64,000 nt of DNA from Eurosta solidaginis (lineage: Eukaryota; Arthropoda; Insecta; Diptera; Tephritidae), in contig NC_090319.1 of NCBI RefSeq assembly GCF_040869045.1, forward strand, positions 172,582,645-172,646,644, in the 5' to 3' direction. A program made the translations under genes and the position numbers. Position 1 is the first letter of the stretch; each line of letters starts with the position of its first letter. The notes under the pieces are model-generated. The model did not search any database. It saw only the letters and a program-made list of their open reading frames with translations, and was not told the origin of the DNA. Shown here one piece after another: positions 12,429-24,248 of the stretch.

Positions 12429-12813
12429 TGTAACAGAGCCTTAATAGATAATAAAATGTCACCCTGTGTTCAAGTTGCTGCAACACCCGTTGTCTACCCA
12501 CGGGTGTGGAACAACTTGAACACAGAGCAATTCGGCTCTGGATGATTATTAAAATTTGGACAGAGACAGCGAGTGGACATCTTAAATTGAATATAAAACA
12601 TTTTTTAAAAATTGTCAAGTTACTTTTACTTGTAGTGAACTTTAATAAATCTGTAAAATACTTATAACAAATAATAAACATTTATATAAATGAAATGAAC
12701 GAAGTGACGTTTGCAACATTAATTACAATTCGAGGTAGGAATTCTAATCGAATCGTTTCATCGGCGTGCACCATTACGTACATGCCCGTGGGCACGTTTT
12801 TGGATGCATTATA
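12429..12813 (+). repeat. 5' LTR of element A
   Basis: The LTR runs from TGTAACAG to ATTATA. The 3' end TA instead of CA is shared by both LTRs, so it is a family feature or an old mutation. A 62-bp stem-loop at 12464-12525 is the most striking internal feature. Confidence 0.9.
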
Positions 12814-13754
12814 TGACGACCGTGAGGCTGGAGCCTCGGGCTTTTTTTTTCATTTTTGGCAACGCAACGAATCGGACGTCTTTTTTTAACAGTGGTGAGT
12901 GAGAAAATTTTTCTTTGAGTTGGAAAAAAAGCAAAAGTGTGTGTGGTGCGCAAAAATATAACAATACAATTTTCTAACAAATTCTGAGATTCTAACACAT
13001 AAATTGCTAATTAAAATTTTAACCTACGGCGTAGTTTTCTAAGTAAATTCAACTAAATTTCTTCTAAATAAATTTTCAATAAACTACAATGCAACTTTCT
13101 AACGAAAATTCAACAAAACCTCAATATACAATTCTCTAAATAAATTCTACTAAACTACGATATAATTTCTTAAAATAAAATTTAACAAACCGAAAATGTG
13201 TTTTTCTAAATACAACTTTAAACAATTCTACAATTCAATTTCATAAATTAAATCTAAAAACGACAGTACATTTTTCTACATTGAATTTAATAAACCGCAA
13301 AAACAATTCTACTAATCAACATTTAACAAAAGCAAAATTCAACAAAATTAAAATACAATTTAATAATGAAAATTCAACGCAAAATTTTATAAATTCCATA
13401 AATTTTGCATATCGGCACTCGCACCACGCCACGCATAACGGCGAATTTAACGGCACCCAAAAATTTTCCACCACCACCAACTTTAACACGCAAAGACGCA
13501 TACCAGCAGCAGCAACAACACCAGCAGCGATTCAGGTCTGCCAGCGCAGCAGCAGCAGTGACCAAAAAAAATAAGTATACATATATGTATTTAACATGTT
13601 TCCTACGGGTATTTTTCTTACGCTTTATGTATGTATATTAAAACATTTATGAAACTTGTATAAAATTCGGCGTTTTCGCATTTAAATCAAAAATTTAAAA
13701 TTTCAAAAATTAAAGGAAAAATTAATTTCGCATTCATATAAATTTTTGGATTTT

Positions 13755-13945
13755 GATAAACGGTGGTTTGTTAGAAAACCAATTAATTTTTTTTTGATAC
13801 ATACGGTGGTTTTCGAAAAAACCAATTAATTTTTTGACAACATGCGGTGGTTCCGTTAAAAACCAATTCAATTTTTTAATACATGCGGTGGTTCCGTGAA
13901 AAACCAAATTGAGATTTTTTTTGAATAAAGCGGTGCGTCCGTGAG
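13755..13945 (+). repeat. Short minisatellite in the leader of element A
   Basis: Five degenerate units of 41-45 bp centred on CGGTGG (at 13761, 13804, 13845, 13886, and a diverged one at 13931), separated by 'aaaaaccaatt' and T-runs. The tandem-duplication breakpoint falls inside the first unit at about 13789. Confidence 0.75.
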
Positions 13946-14246
13946 TACATTTTAAGACTTTTACCAATTAATACTTATGTACATACTTTTGAGCCATTTT
14001 GAATTCAATTACTTTTTATAGATTTTTCATAAAACTATACTGCAGTTTCAATTAACTCTTCTAATAAATTGTTAAATATTTCCTTAGCGCTTATTCACCT
14101 GCAAATCAGTTCCCTTTTATAAAATTTTTTCCTTCTCTCTTGTTCCTTAACAATTCAACTTCAAATATAAAAGCAGACATTCAAATAAGTACTTCATTAA
14201 TTTCATAGTTTGAACTGAATTATTGGTGCTATTCTGATAACTACAT
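13946..14246 (+). other. Leader of element A upstream of gag
   Basis: AT-rich untranslated leader between the minisatellite and the first gag ATG. No further feature is recognised. Confidence 0.5.
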
Positions 14247-15418
14247 ATGTACCTTAGAAGTGGTAAGCAAGTGCAAAAAAATTCAGACTCAGAATCCGAT
14301 TCCGATAATTCAGCCGCAAGCTACGAAAGTTTAGCTTCATCTTCGACAGAAGCAGTCACAAACCAGGAAAATAGATTTTCTTTGTCAACAGATTTTCCAG
14401 GATTCGAAAATTCTTCCATTAAAAATTTAACTTCTAATTTAGTTTCAAATCTTAACGATTCAAATAGTGAAATATTAACTTTAACTTCTTCTACTTTAAA
14501 ATCAGATCTTAACGATCCATAGTATATACGTGACCTCACCTTCTGCAAATTCAGCTCCAGATCTTAACGATCAAATCATGGCAACACTTGAGGAAAAGAA
14601 AATTTTCATTAACACATGTGCTAATTCTATTAGAGAAAACTACAGTGGTGATCCTCTAGCACTTGATTCTTTTATAGACAAAATTGCATTATTGGAACAA
14701 TTCGCTACTGCAGATTTAAATGATACTTTTATAGCGTTCTTAAAATCAAAATTAGGGGGTAAAGCCCGTGAAGCAATACCAACACAAGTAACTTCAGTCA
14801 ATGATATTAAAACAGCTCTAAAGTTGTAGCAGGGAGAATTGTAGCGTTGCACGTTACCGGTAACAATTGTACAGATTTTGCCAAAAAAAGTTGAAGATTT
14901 AGCTGACTCACTTGAGCGGTCTCTTATTATTGAAGGGATCACTCAAGCGAAAGCTCATGAAATGGCAGTCGAACAAACAGTTAACGTGTCAAACTTAGTA
15001 AAAACCATTTTAGCCTCAACGGCATTTACTGATCCGAAAGACGTAGTAGCAAAATTAATTGTAGAACAAAACAACGAAGTAACTGAACGTCAGGTTCTAG
15101 CTTTTCGATCACGTGGTAACAGTACATTCAAACCGCGGCTATACTGGTTATAGAAACAATAATTCATTTTCATACAATAACAACTATAACGGCAACAATA
15201 ATCAAAGATATAGGAATTATAACGGAAATAGATATCAGAATAATAACAAAAATAATACGCGTCCAAATACAAATTCCAATCCAAATACAAATAATAGTAA
15301 CAATAGAGGTAACAATTCTAGATCATCCAACGGTAGAGGTAGAAACGCAAACGTTCGCGCTTTAAACGCCAGTGCCCCTCAGGAGCGAACACTGAGGGAG
15401 GACGAATTAAGCGAGTAA
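14247..15418 (+). pseudogene. gag: gag of element A, broken
   Basis: A gag-like gene in four pieces (14247-14522, 14530-14829, 14878-15153, 15113-15418). The N-terminus starts MYLRSGKQ and is serine/acid rich. The middle part resembles a capsid region. The C-terminus is rich in Asn, Arg, Gly and Tyr (about 15135-15360), a basic tail that could bind RNA, and no CCHC knuckle is visible. Defects are a stop and frame change near 14520, in-frame TAGs at 14827 and 14842, and a frameshift near 15120. Gag would form the particle that packages element RNA. The start is the first ATG of the piece that follows the leader; identification as gag rests mainly on position. Confidence 0.75.
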
Positions 15419-15433
15419 GCGAACTTCCCTCAC

Positions 15434-16935
15434 CAATAGCCATCTATTGTTTAAATTTAAATTACTCAGATTTCATAGAATTACAACTTAACGAGTCACA
15501 CAAATTTTGTTCTTTCCTAGTAGACACTCAAGCGGACATTTCTTTAATAAAGATATCATGTTTAGACAGAAATAATTCCTTAAATACGAACGACATTATT
15601 AACATTACCGGTGTCACTTCTAATTCAGTTTCTACTTTAGGTAAAATTACAGTAAATTAAAATTTTTCAAACTTTACTATTAAACATACTTTACATGTAG
15701 TAAATGAAGACTTTAATATTCCATCCGATGGCATACTGGGTAAAGATTTTCTGAAAATTAACAAATGCATTATTAATTATGAAAGAAATAGTATTTCCTT
15801 TTGGGTAGGTAATGAAAAAGTCGCGATACCAATCCTACACGGAACAGAAGGCGACAGTTGTATCATTCCTCCAAGATGTGAAATATTCAGACTTTTTGAT
15901 TTAGGAGATACACCCGAACCACTTTTCGTGGACTCGCAGGAAATTGAAAAGGGTGTTTTCACAGCTAGGTGCATTGTTAATTCCAGTAACCCAATAATTA
16001 AAGTTATAAATACCACGGATGATATAAAGTATGTGAAAAGAAAAAGTATTCGGACAGAAAAACTTTCAAACTATAATGTTTATACAATTACCAAGACAGA
16101 AACAGAAGACAAACGTACGAAAAGACTGACTTCAATTTTAGAAAATCAAATACCTCAACATGCTCATAGTAAATTAATTGACCTTTGCATAGATTATGCC
16201 GACATTTTCGCTCTTGACACGGACAAAATGACTTTAAATAACTTTTACGAGCAAAAATTAAGACTGACAGACAACGAACAGGTATATGTTAAAAACTATA
16301 GATTGCCATACTCTCAACGCGAAGAAATAAATCGCCAAGTAAATAAATTGTTAGACAATGATTTGATTGAACCCAGTTATTCGAATTACAATAGTCCTTT
16401 GATTGTAGTCCGAAAGAAAGATACAAATGGTCAAAAAGCATATCGTATGTGCGTAGATTTTCGCGCAGTAAACAAAAAACTCATTGCTGATAAATTCCCA
16501 CTAGCTAGAGTTGGCGATATTTTAGACAATCTCGGTAGAGCAAAATATTTTTCCACATTAGATCTTTTTTCAGGATTTCATCAAATCCCCTTGCATCCTG
16601 ACTCTCGTGACATTACGTCTTTCAGCACTGACCGTGGCGCATTTAGATGGAAAGTGCTTCCATTCGGCTTAAATATAGCACCAAATTCATTCTCACGAAT
16701 GATGACAATAGCTTTTTCGGGTATACCACCCAATGTCGCATTTTTGTACGTCGACGATATTATCGTCATAGGTTGTAGTGAAGCACACCACATTAAAAAT
16801 CTTTCAAAAGTTTTCGATACTTGTAGGTCTTTTAATCTCAAACTTAACCCAAATAAATGCAACTTTTTACGACCAGAAGTTACATTTTTAGGTCACAAAT
16901 GTTCAGCCAAAGGTTTGTTGCCAGACGACTCTTAA
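15434..16935 (+). pseudogene. pol: pol of element A: protease and reverse transcriptase
   Basis: The protease region has LVDTQADISLIK (from about 15517), where the usual DTG active-site triad reads DTQ, and a later GILGKDFL. A TAA at 15658-15660 interrupts it. The RT in the same frame has YRMCVDFRAVN, LDLFSGFHQIPL and the catalytic FLYVDDIIVIG (residues 172-182, 211-222 and 272-282 of the 335-codon piece starting 15928). The ATG at 15928 is internal to pol, not a natural start. A single TAA (16933-16935) separates it from the RNase H part, which continues in the same frame. The family role is polyprotein processing and copying element RNA into DNA inside particles. Confidence 0.9.
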
Positions 16936-17718
16936 ATAAACGCAGTTAAAAAGTATACGAAACCGACTGATAAAGACGCGGTACGACGACTCGTCGCGTT
17001 TGCAAACTATTACAGACGGTTTATACCTAATTTTGCATCTCTGGCAGCGCTTCTAAACCGATTAAGCAGAAAAAGAGTTGAATTTGTATGGGATTTAGAG
17101 TGCGAAAGATCATTTTTATCTTTGAAGGCAGCGTTACTTTCACCAAAATTACTTCAATATCCAGATTTTACTAAACAATTCATTATTACCGTTGATGCTT
17201 CCACAACTGGATGTGGCGCTATTTTGAGTCAAGAACAACAAGGTAGTGATTTACCAATTTGTTTCGCTTCTAAAGCATTTAATAAAGCCGAACAGAAAAA
17301 ACCCATTAAAGAATTAGAGCTTTTAGCTATTTACTTTGCAATCAAGCAATTTCGACCATATGTGTATGGTACCCATTTTATTGTAAAATCAGACCATAGA
17401 CCTCTAGTATACTTATTCAACATGAAAGACCCATCTTCAAAACTTTCCAGAATAAGACTGGAACTATCTGAATATAACTTTACTATTGTATATATAAAAG
17501 GTAAATCAAACGTTTGTGCTGATGCACTATCGCGTATAACAATCGATGAGATTAAAGAAGCTAATAAACAAATTTTGGCAGTACAGACAAGAGCCATGAC
17601 AAAAAAGGCAAACGACAAAAATTTACATAGGAAAACAGACAAAAACGGTGAAAAACAACTTACTTACATGTCTACGACAAATTTTCATTTAATTTTTCTA
17701 AAAAAGTTCCACGAATAA
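16936..17718 (+). pseudogene. pol: pol of element A: RT connection and RNase H
   Basis: In frame with the RT apart from one TAA. It begins with the typical RT-RNase H linker (FANYYRRFIPNFA). The RNase H domain shows VDASTTGCGAIL, a KELELLAI helix and SDHRPL, then CADALSRI, all normal for Ty3/gypsy. This domain would remove the RNA strand after copying. The frame is lost near 17695, before the integrase. Confidence 0.88.
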
Positions 17719-17759
17719 GATCCGCAATTACGTACGATAAATATAATAAAACAACAAAT

Positions 17760-19054
17760 TTAAGAATTTTTGCGCATATTAAACATAAGAAACTCGAGTT
17801 ACTTAGTTTTGAGCTTGTTAACGAAATAATGACTTTAGAGAAATTACTTTCGAGGCTTGAATCAGAAGCCGGCAAACACAAGATTAAGCAGATTGAATGG
17901 CCTAAAAACGATATTATGTTCGAACATTACACTATTACACATTTCAAAAATATTGGAAATAAAATTTTGAAATCGTTAGAAATTATATTAACAGCTCCAG
18001 TGGAGACAGTAACAGACGAAGATACAAAATTAAAACTTATGAAAATTTACCATAATGATCCCATTTCTGGTGGACATTGCGGAATGAAAAGACTTTACGC
18101 AAAATTGCGAACAAAATTTTATTGGAAGAACATGACTCGTTTTATATCGAAATATATCAAAAATTGTAAGGATTGTCTCTTAAACAAGGTTAAACCTAAA
18201 ACAAAAGAAAAACTTGTTTTAACACCAACTCCTTGTAAACCATTTGATATATTAGTAATTGACACAATAGGAACCTGAGTCCAAATATGGTAACAAGTTC
18301 GCACTTACCATGATTTGCGACATGACTAAATATCTGGTAACAGTCGCTGTACCAGACAAATCGGCAAAAACAATCGCTTCAGCAATTTTTGAAGGATTCA
18401 TTTTAACTTACGGCACAATGAATGCCATAAAGTCAGATTTAGGTACTGAATTTAAAAATGTATTCTTCGAAGAATTAACAAAGCTTTTAAATATTGAACA
18501 TAATTTTTCAACTGCATACCATCATGAAAATGTTGGCACGATTGAACGTAATCATAGGGTTTTTAATGAATACTTACGTGCATATTTAAAAGACAATTTT
18601 TCTGATTGGGATGTTTATTTAAAATACTTATTTTCCTACACAATACTACGAGTAGCACAATTTTCGACAACCAATTTTCGCCTTACGAGTTAGTCTTTGG
18701 GAAAAAGGCAACTTTGCCTAATGAATTGACAAAAGAAAAAATTGACCCGATAATGTCGAAAACTATGCCAAAGAAGTTAAGTTTAGGATGCAGAAAACGC
18801 ACGAAATGGCACAATATCTAATTAATAAAAATAAATTACAAAGTAAAAATCTGTACGATAAAACGGCACGACCTCTAATTGTAGAAATCGGAGATAAAGT
18901 ACTTTTACAAAAAGAACCACATCATAAGCACGAAAATATTTATCAAGGTCCTTTTATTATAACTAAAATTAACGAACCTAACGTAACTATTTTCGATGAA
19001 GTTAAAAACAAAGAAAAAGTGGTACATAAAAACCGCCTAAGTAAAGTAAATTAA
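17760..19054 (+). pseudogene. pol: pol of element A: integrase
   Basis: Integrase in four frame-shifted pieces (breaks near 18275, 18650 and 18780). The zinc-binding N-terminus shows a histidine pair around HNDPISGGHCG and a CKDC pair. The catalytic core retains DTIG, SDLGTEF and the Glu in GTIERNH, the D,D-E residues that join element DNA to the chromosome. The C-terminal part (GDKVLLQKEPHH ... VVHKNRLSKVN) resembles the integrase tail of gypsy elements and ends at TAA 19052-19054. Confidence 0.88.
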
Positions 19055-19598
19055 CATTACTCCAATACTTTCACTTTAAATTTGATTGAAAAACAAATCC
19101 AAAATTTACTTACTAGCATTTAAGCAGCCACGAAGGCTTAAAAACTGTTAAAACAAAAAGCAAAAAGAGAAAATTACACAAATTTTATATACTCTAAGAA
19201 AAAAAAATATTTCATAAAAATTGTTTATAACAAAAAATACATATTTAATATGTAATACAAATGTAAAACTTTAAACTGAATATATAATTCACAAATATTT
19301 ACAAAAAAAAAACATTCAACATGTTTTGTCATAAATTAAAATATTATTAATATTTATACCTTTTATTTAAGTTGCAATGAACTATAAAAATGTAACTAAA
19401 ATTTAACTATTCGATGTATACAATCTTTTTTCAATTATTAATAAAAATGGTTCCGAACCAACGAATTAAAAATGGTAGGTACACCCTAATATAAATATAT
19501 ATTCGTTTGTTCACAACAACTTTTATAAGTTTTTGGCCAAAGAAGAATGTGACAAAATTGATCACTTTTTCAATTCTTCTTTTCCCCAAAAAGGATGA
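19055..19598 (+). other. 3' untranslated region and polypurine tract of element A
   Basis: AT-rich, no open frame, no env gene. The purine-rich AAAAAGGATGA at 19588-19598 directly abuts the 3' LTR and is the likely plus-strand primer. Confidence 0.65.
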
Positions 19599-19984
19599 TG
19601 TAACAGAGCCTTAATAGATAATAAAATGTCACCCTGTGTTCAAGTTGCTGCAACACCCGTTGTCTACCCACGGGTGTGGAACAACTTGAACACAGAGCAA
19701 TTCGGCTCTGGATGATTATTAAAATTTGGACAGAGACAGCGAGTGGACATCTTAAATTGAATATAAAACATTTCTTAAAAATTGTCAAGTTACTTTTACT
19801 TGTAGTGAACTTTAATAAATCTGTAAGAAAACTTATAACAAATAATAAATATTTATATAAATGAAATGAACGAAGTGACGTTTGCAACATTAATTACAAT
19901 TCGAGGTAGGAAATCTAATCGAATCGTTTCATCAGCGTGCACCATTACGTACATGCCCGTGGGCACGGTTTTGGATGCATTATA
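19599..19984 (+). repeat. 3' LTR of element A
   Basis: Matches the 5' LTR with about seven differences and keeps the stem-loop at 19634-19695. It is followed by the target duplication GAGT (19985-19988). Confidence 0.9.
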
Positions 19985-19988
19985 GAGT

Positions 19989-20959
19989 ACAGAAAAATAA
20001 AATAATATACTTTACTTTAACCACCAATAGAGATAAGTGTGAGCTTTTAGAAATCTCATAATTTTAAGAAAAATATTTTTTACTTTAACACTGGTAGAAT
20101 AAAATAGGAAATACCAAAAAAAAAAAAAAATATTTTTACTTCAACCCCCAGTAGAATAGAAATAGTAACCTACACATATAATAAGTTTAAAACAGCATAG
20201 AACATTCGCTAGTAACCAAAAACCAAGAAAATCACACTATAAATATTCCAATTTGCTCAGTTATTTAATAATAATTTGTATCTAAGCAATTGAAAAAAAA
20301 AAATTGTTTTTTTCTCAGCTTCACATTTGCATATAAATATTAGAAAATAATTTCTAGAAGACAAGCGGATTTTAAGTGGGTGCACACATTTAAAATCCGA
20401 CTGTGTAATAAGTCAAATAAGTAAATAAGTAAAATACCACTTAATACAAAACATTATTCATAATCACAAGCACATAACCATACAAATGTACATATATATA
20501 TGATACTTCAAACGAAAAAGCGCACAAACAAAAGAACAATAGAAAAAGATTTGTCACACATAATCGTAAGCACTCAACCACAACAAAAAAAAAAAACAAA
20601 AATTTTGCACAAAGAAAAAAATGTAAGCAAAATTACTCATTATAGTAAATACACAAAAAAAATAGAAAAAATCAGCTTATTATGAAAAAGCGAGAATGAG
20701 CATAACGGGCACTATACGAAAAGCAAATGCAAACGAATAAAAGCAAAAAGAAAACATACATACACACAATATCAAGTTCCCACAATGACATAAATTACAA
20801 CTGAATGCAAAAAATAATTTTTTATTTGGTAGCAGCAAGCAAGTTGACTGGGTCATTCAACGAAAAATGAAACAACACGGCACACTCATCACAGTGACAT
20901 TGCAGTGACCGTCTATAATTAAGCATAAAATTATATACACTCACTTAAAAGGCCGATGG
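19989..20959 (+). mobile_element. 3' interior of element B
   Basis: Remainder of element B between the element A insertion and B's 3' LTR. It is A-rich with no coding motifs. The purine-rich AAAAGGCCGATGG at about 20947-20959 precedes the LTR and may be the polypurine tract. Confidence 0.6.
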
Positions 20960-21341
20960 TGTAGTATCGCGTGGAATTCACCCCATTTCAAACACGCTTA
21001 ACATTAGAAACGCTCGTTCATTGACCCAGGTAACTACCATAAGTTCATTCGCTTTCACTAAGTCTTCTAATGCATTAATGCGTCATATCCAAATTGCTCA
21101 AGTAGGAATCATATTGACAACATGTAGGTCAATAAAATAATTCGCTGATAAAGCATTTTTTACTATTGAGTCATGCACCTCTTGTATGTAAGTATTAATG
21201 TAAGAATGTATATATATATAGGTTAAGAACTTTTGTATAAAATAGAGAGTGTTCACGAATAAAAGGATTTCTGATGTCTGCGCTGAGCATTAGCGCTACT
21301 GAACTTATACTTTTGTTTAACTTTACTATCAACACACTACA
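20960..21341 (+). repeat. 3' LTR of element B
   Basis: 382 bp, TGTAG...CTACA, about 96% like the 5' LTRs. It is followed by GTAG (21342-21345), matching the duplication before the 5' LTR. Confidence 0.88.
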
Positions 21342-21345
21342 GTAG

Positions 21346-21479
21346 CCAATTATACGTGGAATGCTTCAGAGTTGCCTCATCGAAAAATCTTTTTATTTAT
21401 ACTCCGAACAATGTTTCATAAAATAGCGTATATTCTTTGGTTTTCAGAAATATTTAAATTCTCAAATACACAACCTTAA
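21346..21479. other. Short stretch right of element B
   Basis: Genomic sequence outside element B. Nothing recognisable. Confidence 0.4.
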
Positions 21480-21690
21480 AAGAAGGTTAAAATTTGTTTT
21501 ATTTATTTTGCATGTTTTTATAGAAACATGGGGTGAAACCCCCGGGCATAAGCTAGTACTTGCTACACCTGGGCCTATTGGCTGTGTCAGTCCTAGATTT
21601 TTACTATGGTGATCGCAGAACACTAACACAGAACATGTTGAATCGTTTCCTCCCTGCACTTCCTACATCTGCAATAACCGAAAAGGCCTA
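21480..21690 (-). pseudogene. Possible C-terminal end of a non-LTR retrotransposon ORF2
   Basis: Read on the minus strand, the region includes CRKC followed by EETIQHVLC and a downstream run, similar to the zinc-knuckle-like C-terminus found after RT and RNase H regions in Jockey/R1-type elements. It is frameshifted and short. The endonuclease-RT linker fragment at 23004-23450 lies upstream on the same strand, so both may be remains of one deleted element. Confidence 0.35.
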
Positions 21691-23003
21691 ATTTAAAAGC
21701 ACGTGTCGCCAATGATCCCACAGACATTCTTTTTACTGAAAAGAGCAACTTTTTTCAGCTTAAACCAGTAAGGCCTGCTCATGGTTTTCAACACATTTCA
21801 GCTCCGCACTTGGTTCCACGCCTTTCCTTCTTGGTTGATCGACTGCAACTCTTGCTTCCGGCATTAACTTGGTGACTTTGCTTTTTAAATTCAAATCTAT
21901 ACATATAATAAAATTCTAACAGATCGATCTAATTTCCTGGAAGATATTTCAGAAAAATTGATAGGTAAGGTATCTATTGGGCCCACGAAACCTAAATCAG
22001 TAGTTTTTAAAATGTTTGTCTGTATGTTTGTACTCGCATCACTCAAAACCCACTGCAGACATCAGCCGACTTTAATTTAAGGACACATTTTAAACACCTA
22101 CTTCTCTAGGGCCTTGAAACCAAAAAGGTGGACCCGGGTATTTTTAAAATGTATTTGTACAATATGGATATCAAATTAAATCCGCTGATTAGAGCTTAAA
22201 TGCAAATGTAATCTTTTTGCGATATCTCAACCCGTTTACGAGATATATGTTCAGGGTACTATTATAAATAAAACTACAAATGAGGTCTGTACATTAGTAC
22301 ATTGAAAGCAATTTCGATATTACTTGGCTTTCATATCCGCCAACGAAATCCTCCGGTAATGCATTTATGGGTACATTCGATAAACGACTCTACCAAATAA
22401 TCAATAACGGTTTTTTACACGTATATACGTATACGTTTGCGGGTAAAAAAACGCTTATCCTCACTTAGATAATGTTTAGGAGACCCATCTAGCGGCAGTG
22501 GTTAAATAACTAGCGACAGAACATGTTGTACCGAAAAGCAGGGACCAAACATCTGTTGGCCACAGTGTATAGCCTATAGCTGAATCGGTTGCAGTGAATA
22601 GTGAGCACACACCATTTGTAGAGGTAGTGTAGAGGTGAAACATAGACACATATTTCAGTTGCATCTGAGTATAGTGCGTATTGAAATTTAGGAGTACTAA
22701 TTTTCTGCGCAGCAATTTCAGAAGTGTAGATAAAGTTTAACGCTTAGCAGTCCATATAAAATTTAAACGTATACATATGTACATATATAGATGCAAAAAA
22801 AAACACAGCTAATGTAAGATTATTCCTTCAGTGCAGCAACTTATGGTGGTGTCAGCGAGCTATACCTATGCCCAAAATTTAAAAACATCTAGCATAAGTG
22901 GGTTGGAGCACTTCGAAAAAGGTCAATAGAAAGGAGGAAATTTACGCCATGGCACGCGTCTTAAATTGACATAGCTTTGAAATATTGTCATAGAAACAAA
23001 CGT
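21691..23003. other. Non-coding interval with repeat-like text
   Basis: No gene recognised. About 22140-22260 reads like the dispersed fly repeat family at 26852 ('gatatcaaat', 'gatatctcaa'). The rest has no supported feature. Confidence 0.4.
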
Positions 23004-23450
23004 TCACATGAGTTGTTGAGTCTTTATACCAGCCATAACCATTCCCAAGCACATATCACATTTAACGTACATGTGAGGAGTTTTACTTGATAGAGCAGAT
23101 GGGCAACTGTATGTTACTTGGCCACTCTTTGTAGTTTGCAGTATTGAATATATAAATGGTTTGCAGCAGTTGGTAGATAAGTTACAACTCTTTAAATGCT
23201 CCTCCCATTTCGCCCGCTTGTGTTTGCCAACAAGCTGTCTGATGCGTTGGTTTATGTCCCTTATTTGGTGATTGCCAGGGTCGTGGTGTATCATAAGGTC
23301 ACGCTCTCTCTCTACAGTTGTGGCCTCCGCTAGAAAGTATGGCCGTATTCCTGGCAATCTTCCATCGTGCATAAAACGATCCGACGCGGATTCAGTGACC
23401 TTGCGGTAAGCACGCCGTTCCCCTTGACGGGCATTAGTCGGGATTAGGAA
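23004..23450 (-). pseudogene. Fragment of Jockey-type non-LTR ORF2 (endonuclease-RT linker)
   Basis: A 122-codon minus-strand frame, extendable upstream, with GRLPGIRPYF, AEATTVERERDLM, HHDPGNHQIRDINQRI and HKRAKWEEHLKSCNLST. This pattern (R-P-x-F-x-A-E-A, then D-P-x, then KW-x-x-x-L-x-x-C) is the known linker between endonuclease and RT in Jockey-clade elements. Catalytic regions on either side are missing, and the frame runs into unrelated sequence at its C-terminus. Confidence 0.6.
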
Positions 23451-24248
23451 GGCAGCAGAGTGATTGAATGTATATTTTTTTATAATCCTTCCATTTTCCT
23501 TTTTTGAAGTTTATGAAAGTGCGTTTGTCGGAAGTGTTATTTGGCTGATCGGTCGAGCGAGAGGAATATGAGTAGGTGGTCGGATGCCAATGTTAGATTA
23601 CAACTGGGAAACAATTATATTTTTACTCTGAAAAGCGTTTTTGTACGAAGAAAAATACGTGAGCGGTTGCATAGAAAAAATTTAAACTTATATAACTTCT
23701 TAGCATATACGAAATGGACAAATGTTGCATATACGAAAGGGCTGTAACAGCAGGTATAAAAACAGCCAAAGCAGGACGAACGGCCAACTTAGTTCTACTA
23801 GCTAAAGTATTTATAAATTGAGGACTTTCAAAATTTTGTTTACTATAAATGAAAACTTGGTTGGATTGAATAAAGGAAAGAAAAAATTATTGTAATTGGT
23901 CAAACCGTTGTTGAGTATTAGCTAAAATATTTTTCAATTGAGGTTTTTTAAAATCATACTTTGTCTTAAGTGATCCCTGAATCAGATCGAAAAGAGCGGA
24001 GAAAAAATTATTAAAATCGTTTTTCAGCTTTGAACGTACTAACGCACACAAATTCATTGTTATATGTATATAGATTATAACTGGAAAGCAATTATTTAAG
24101 TACTCTCAAAAGCGTTTTGGTCCGTTTTTTGGTACAAAGAAAAATATTTGAGAAGCAGCACTGGTTGCATAGGAAAAATTTAAATTTATATCACTTATAT
24201 TAACTAAAATATTTACAAATTGAGGTTTTTCAAATATTTTTTTGCTTT

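Larger units (their letters stand above)
12429..19984 (+). mobile_element. Ty3/gypsy-type LTR retrotransposon A, full length but decayed
   Basis: LTRs lie at 12429-12813 and 19599-19984, with a 4-bp target duplication GAGT (12425-12428 and 19985-19988). The order is leader, gag, protease, RT, RNase H, integrase, typical of Ty3/gypsy elements. There is no env-like gene between integrase and the 3' LTR. The primer-binding-like TGACGACCGTGAGG differs by one early base from the TGGCGACCGTGA known from 412/mdg1-type elements that use tRNA-Arg. About seven differences separate the two LTRs, fewer than in host element B, as expected for the later insertion. Stops and frameshifts break gag and pol. 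Confidence 0.9.
10621..21341 (+). mobile_element. LTR element B, complete ends, interrupted by element A
   Basis: The 5' LTR is at 10621-11002 and the 3' LTR at 20960-21341. GTAG is found on both sides (10617-10620 and 21342-21345). After removing element A plus its 4-bp duplication, B's interior is only about 2.4 kb (11003-12428 and 19989-20959). I see no gag, protease, RT or integrase in it, so B looks non-autonomous or gutted. Its two LTRs differ at about 15 of 382 positions. The left LTR is also the one present in each tandem copy. Confidence 0.8.

Noticed and set aside
13734..13967. 77-codon minus-strand frame with repeated NWF
   Set aside because: Translation of the leader minisatellite of element A, antisense to gag.
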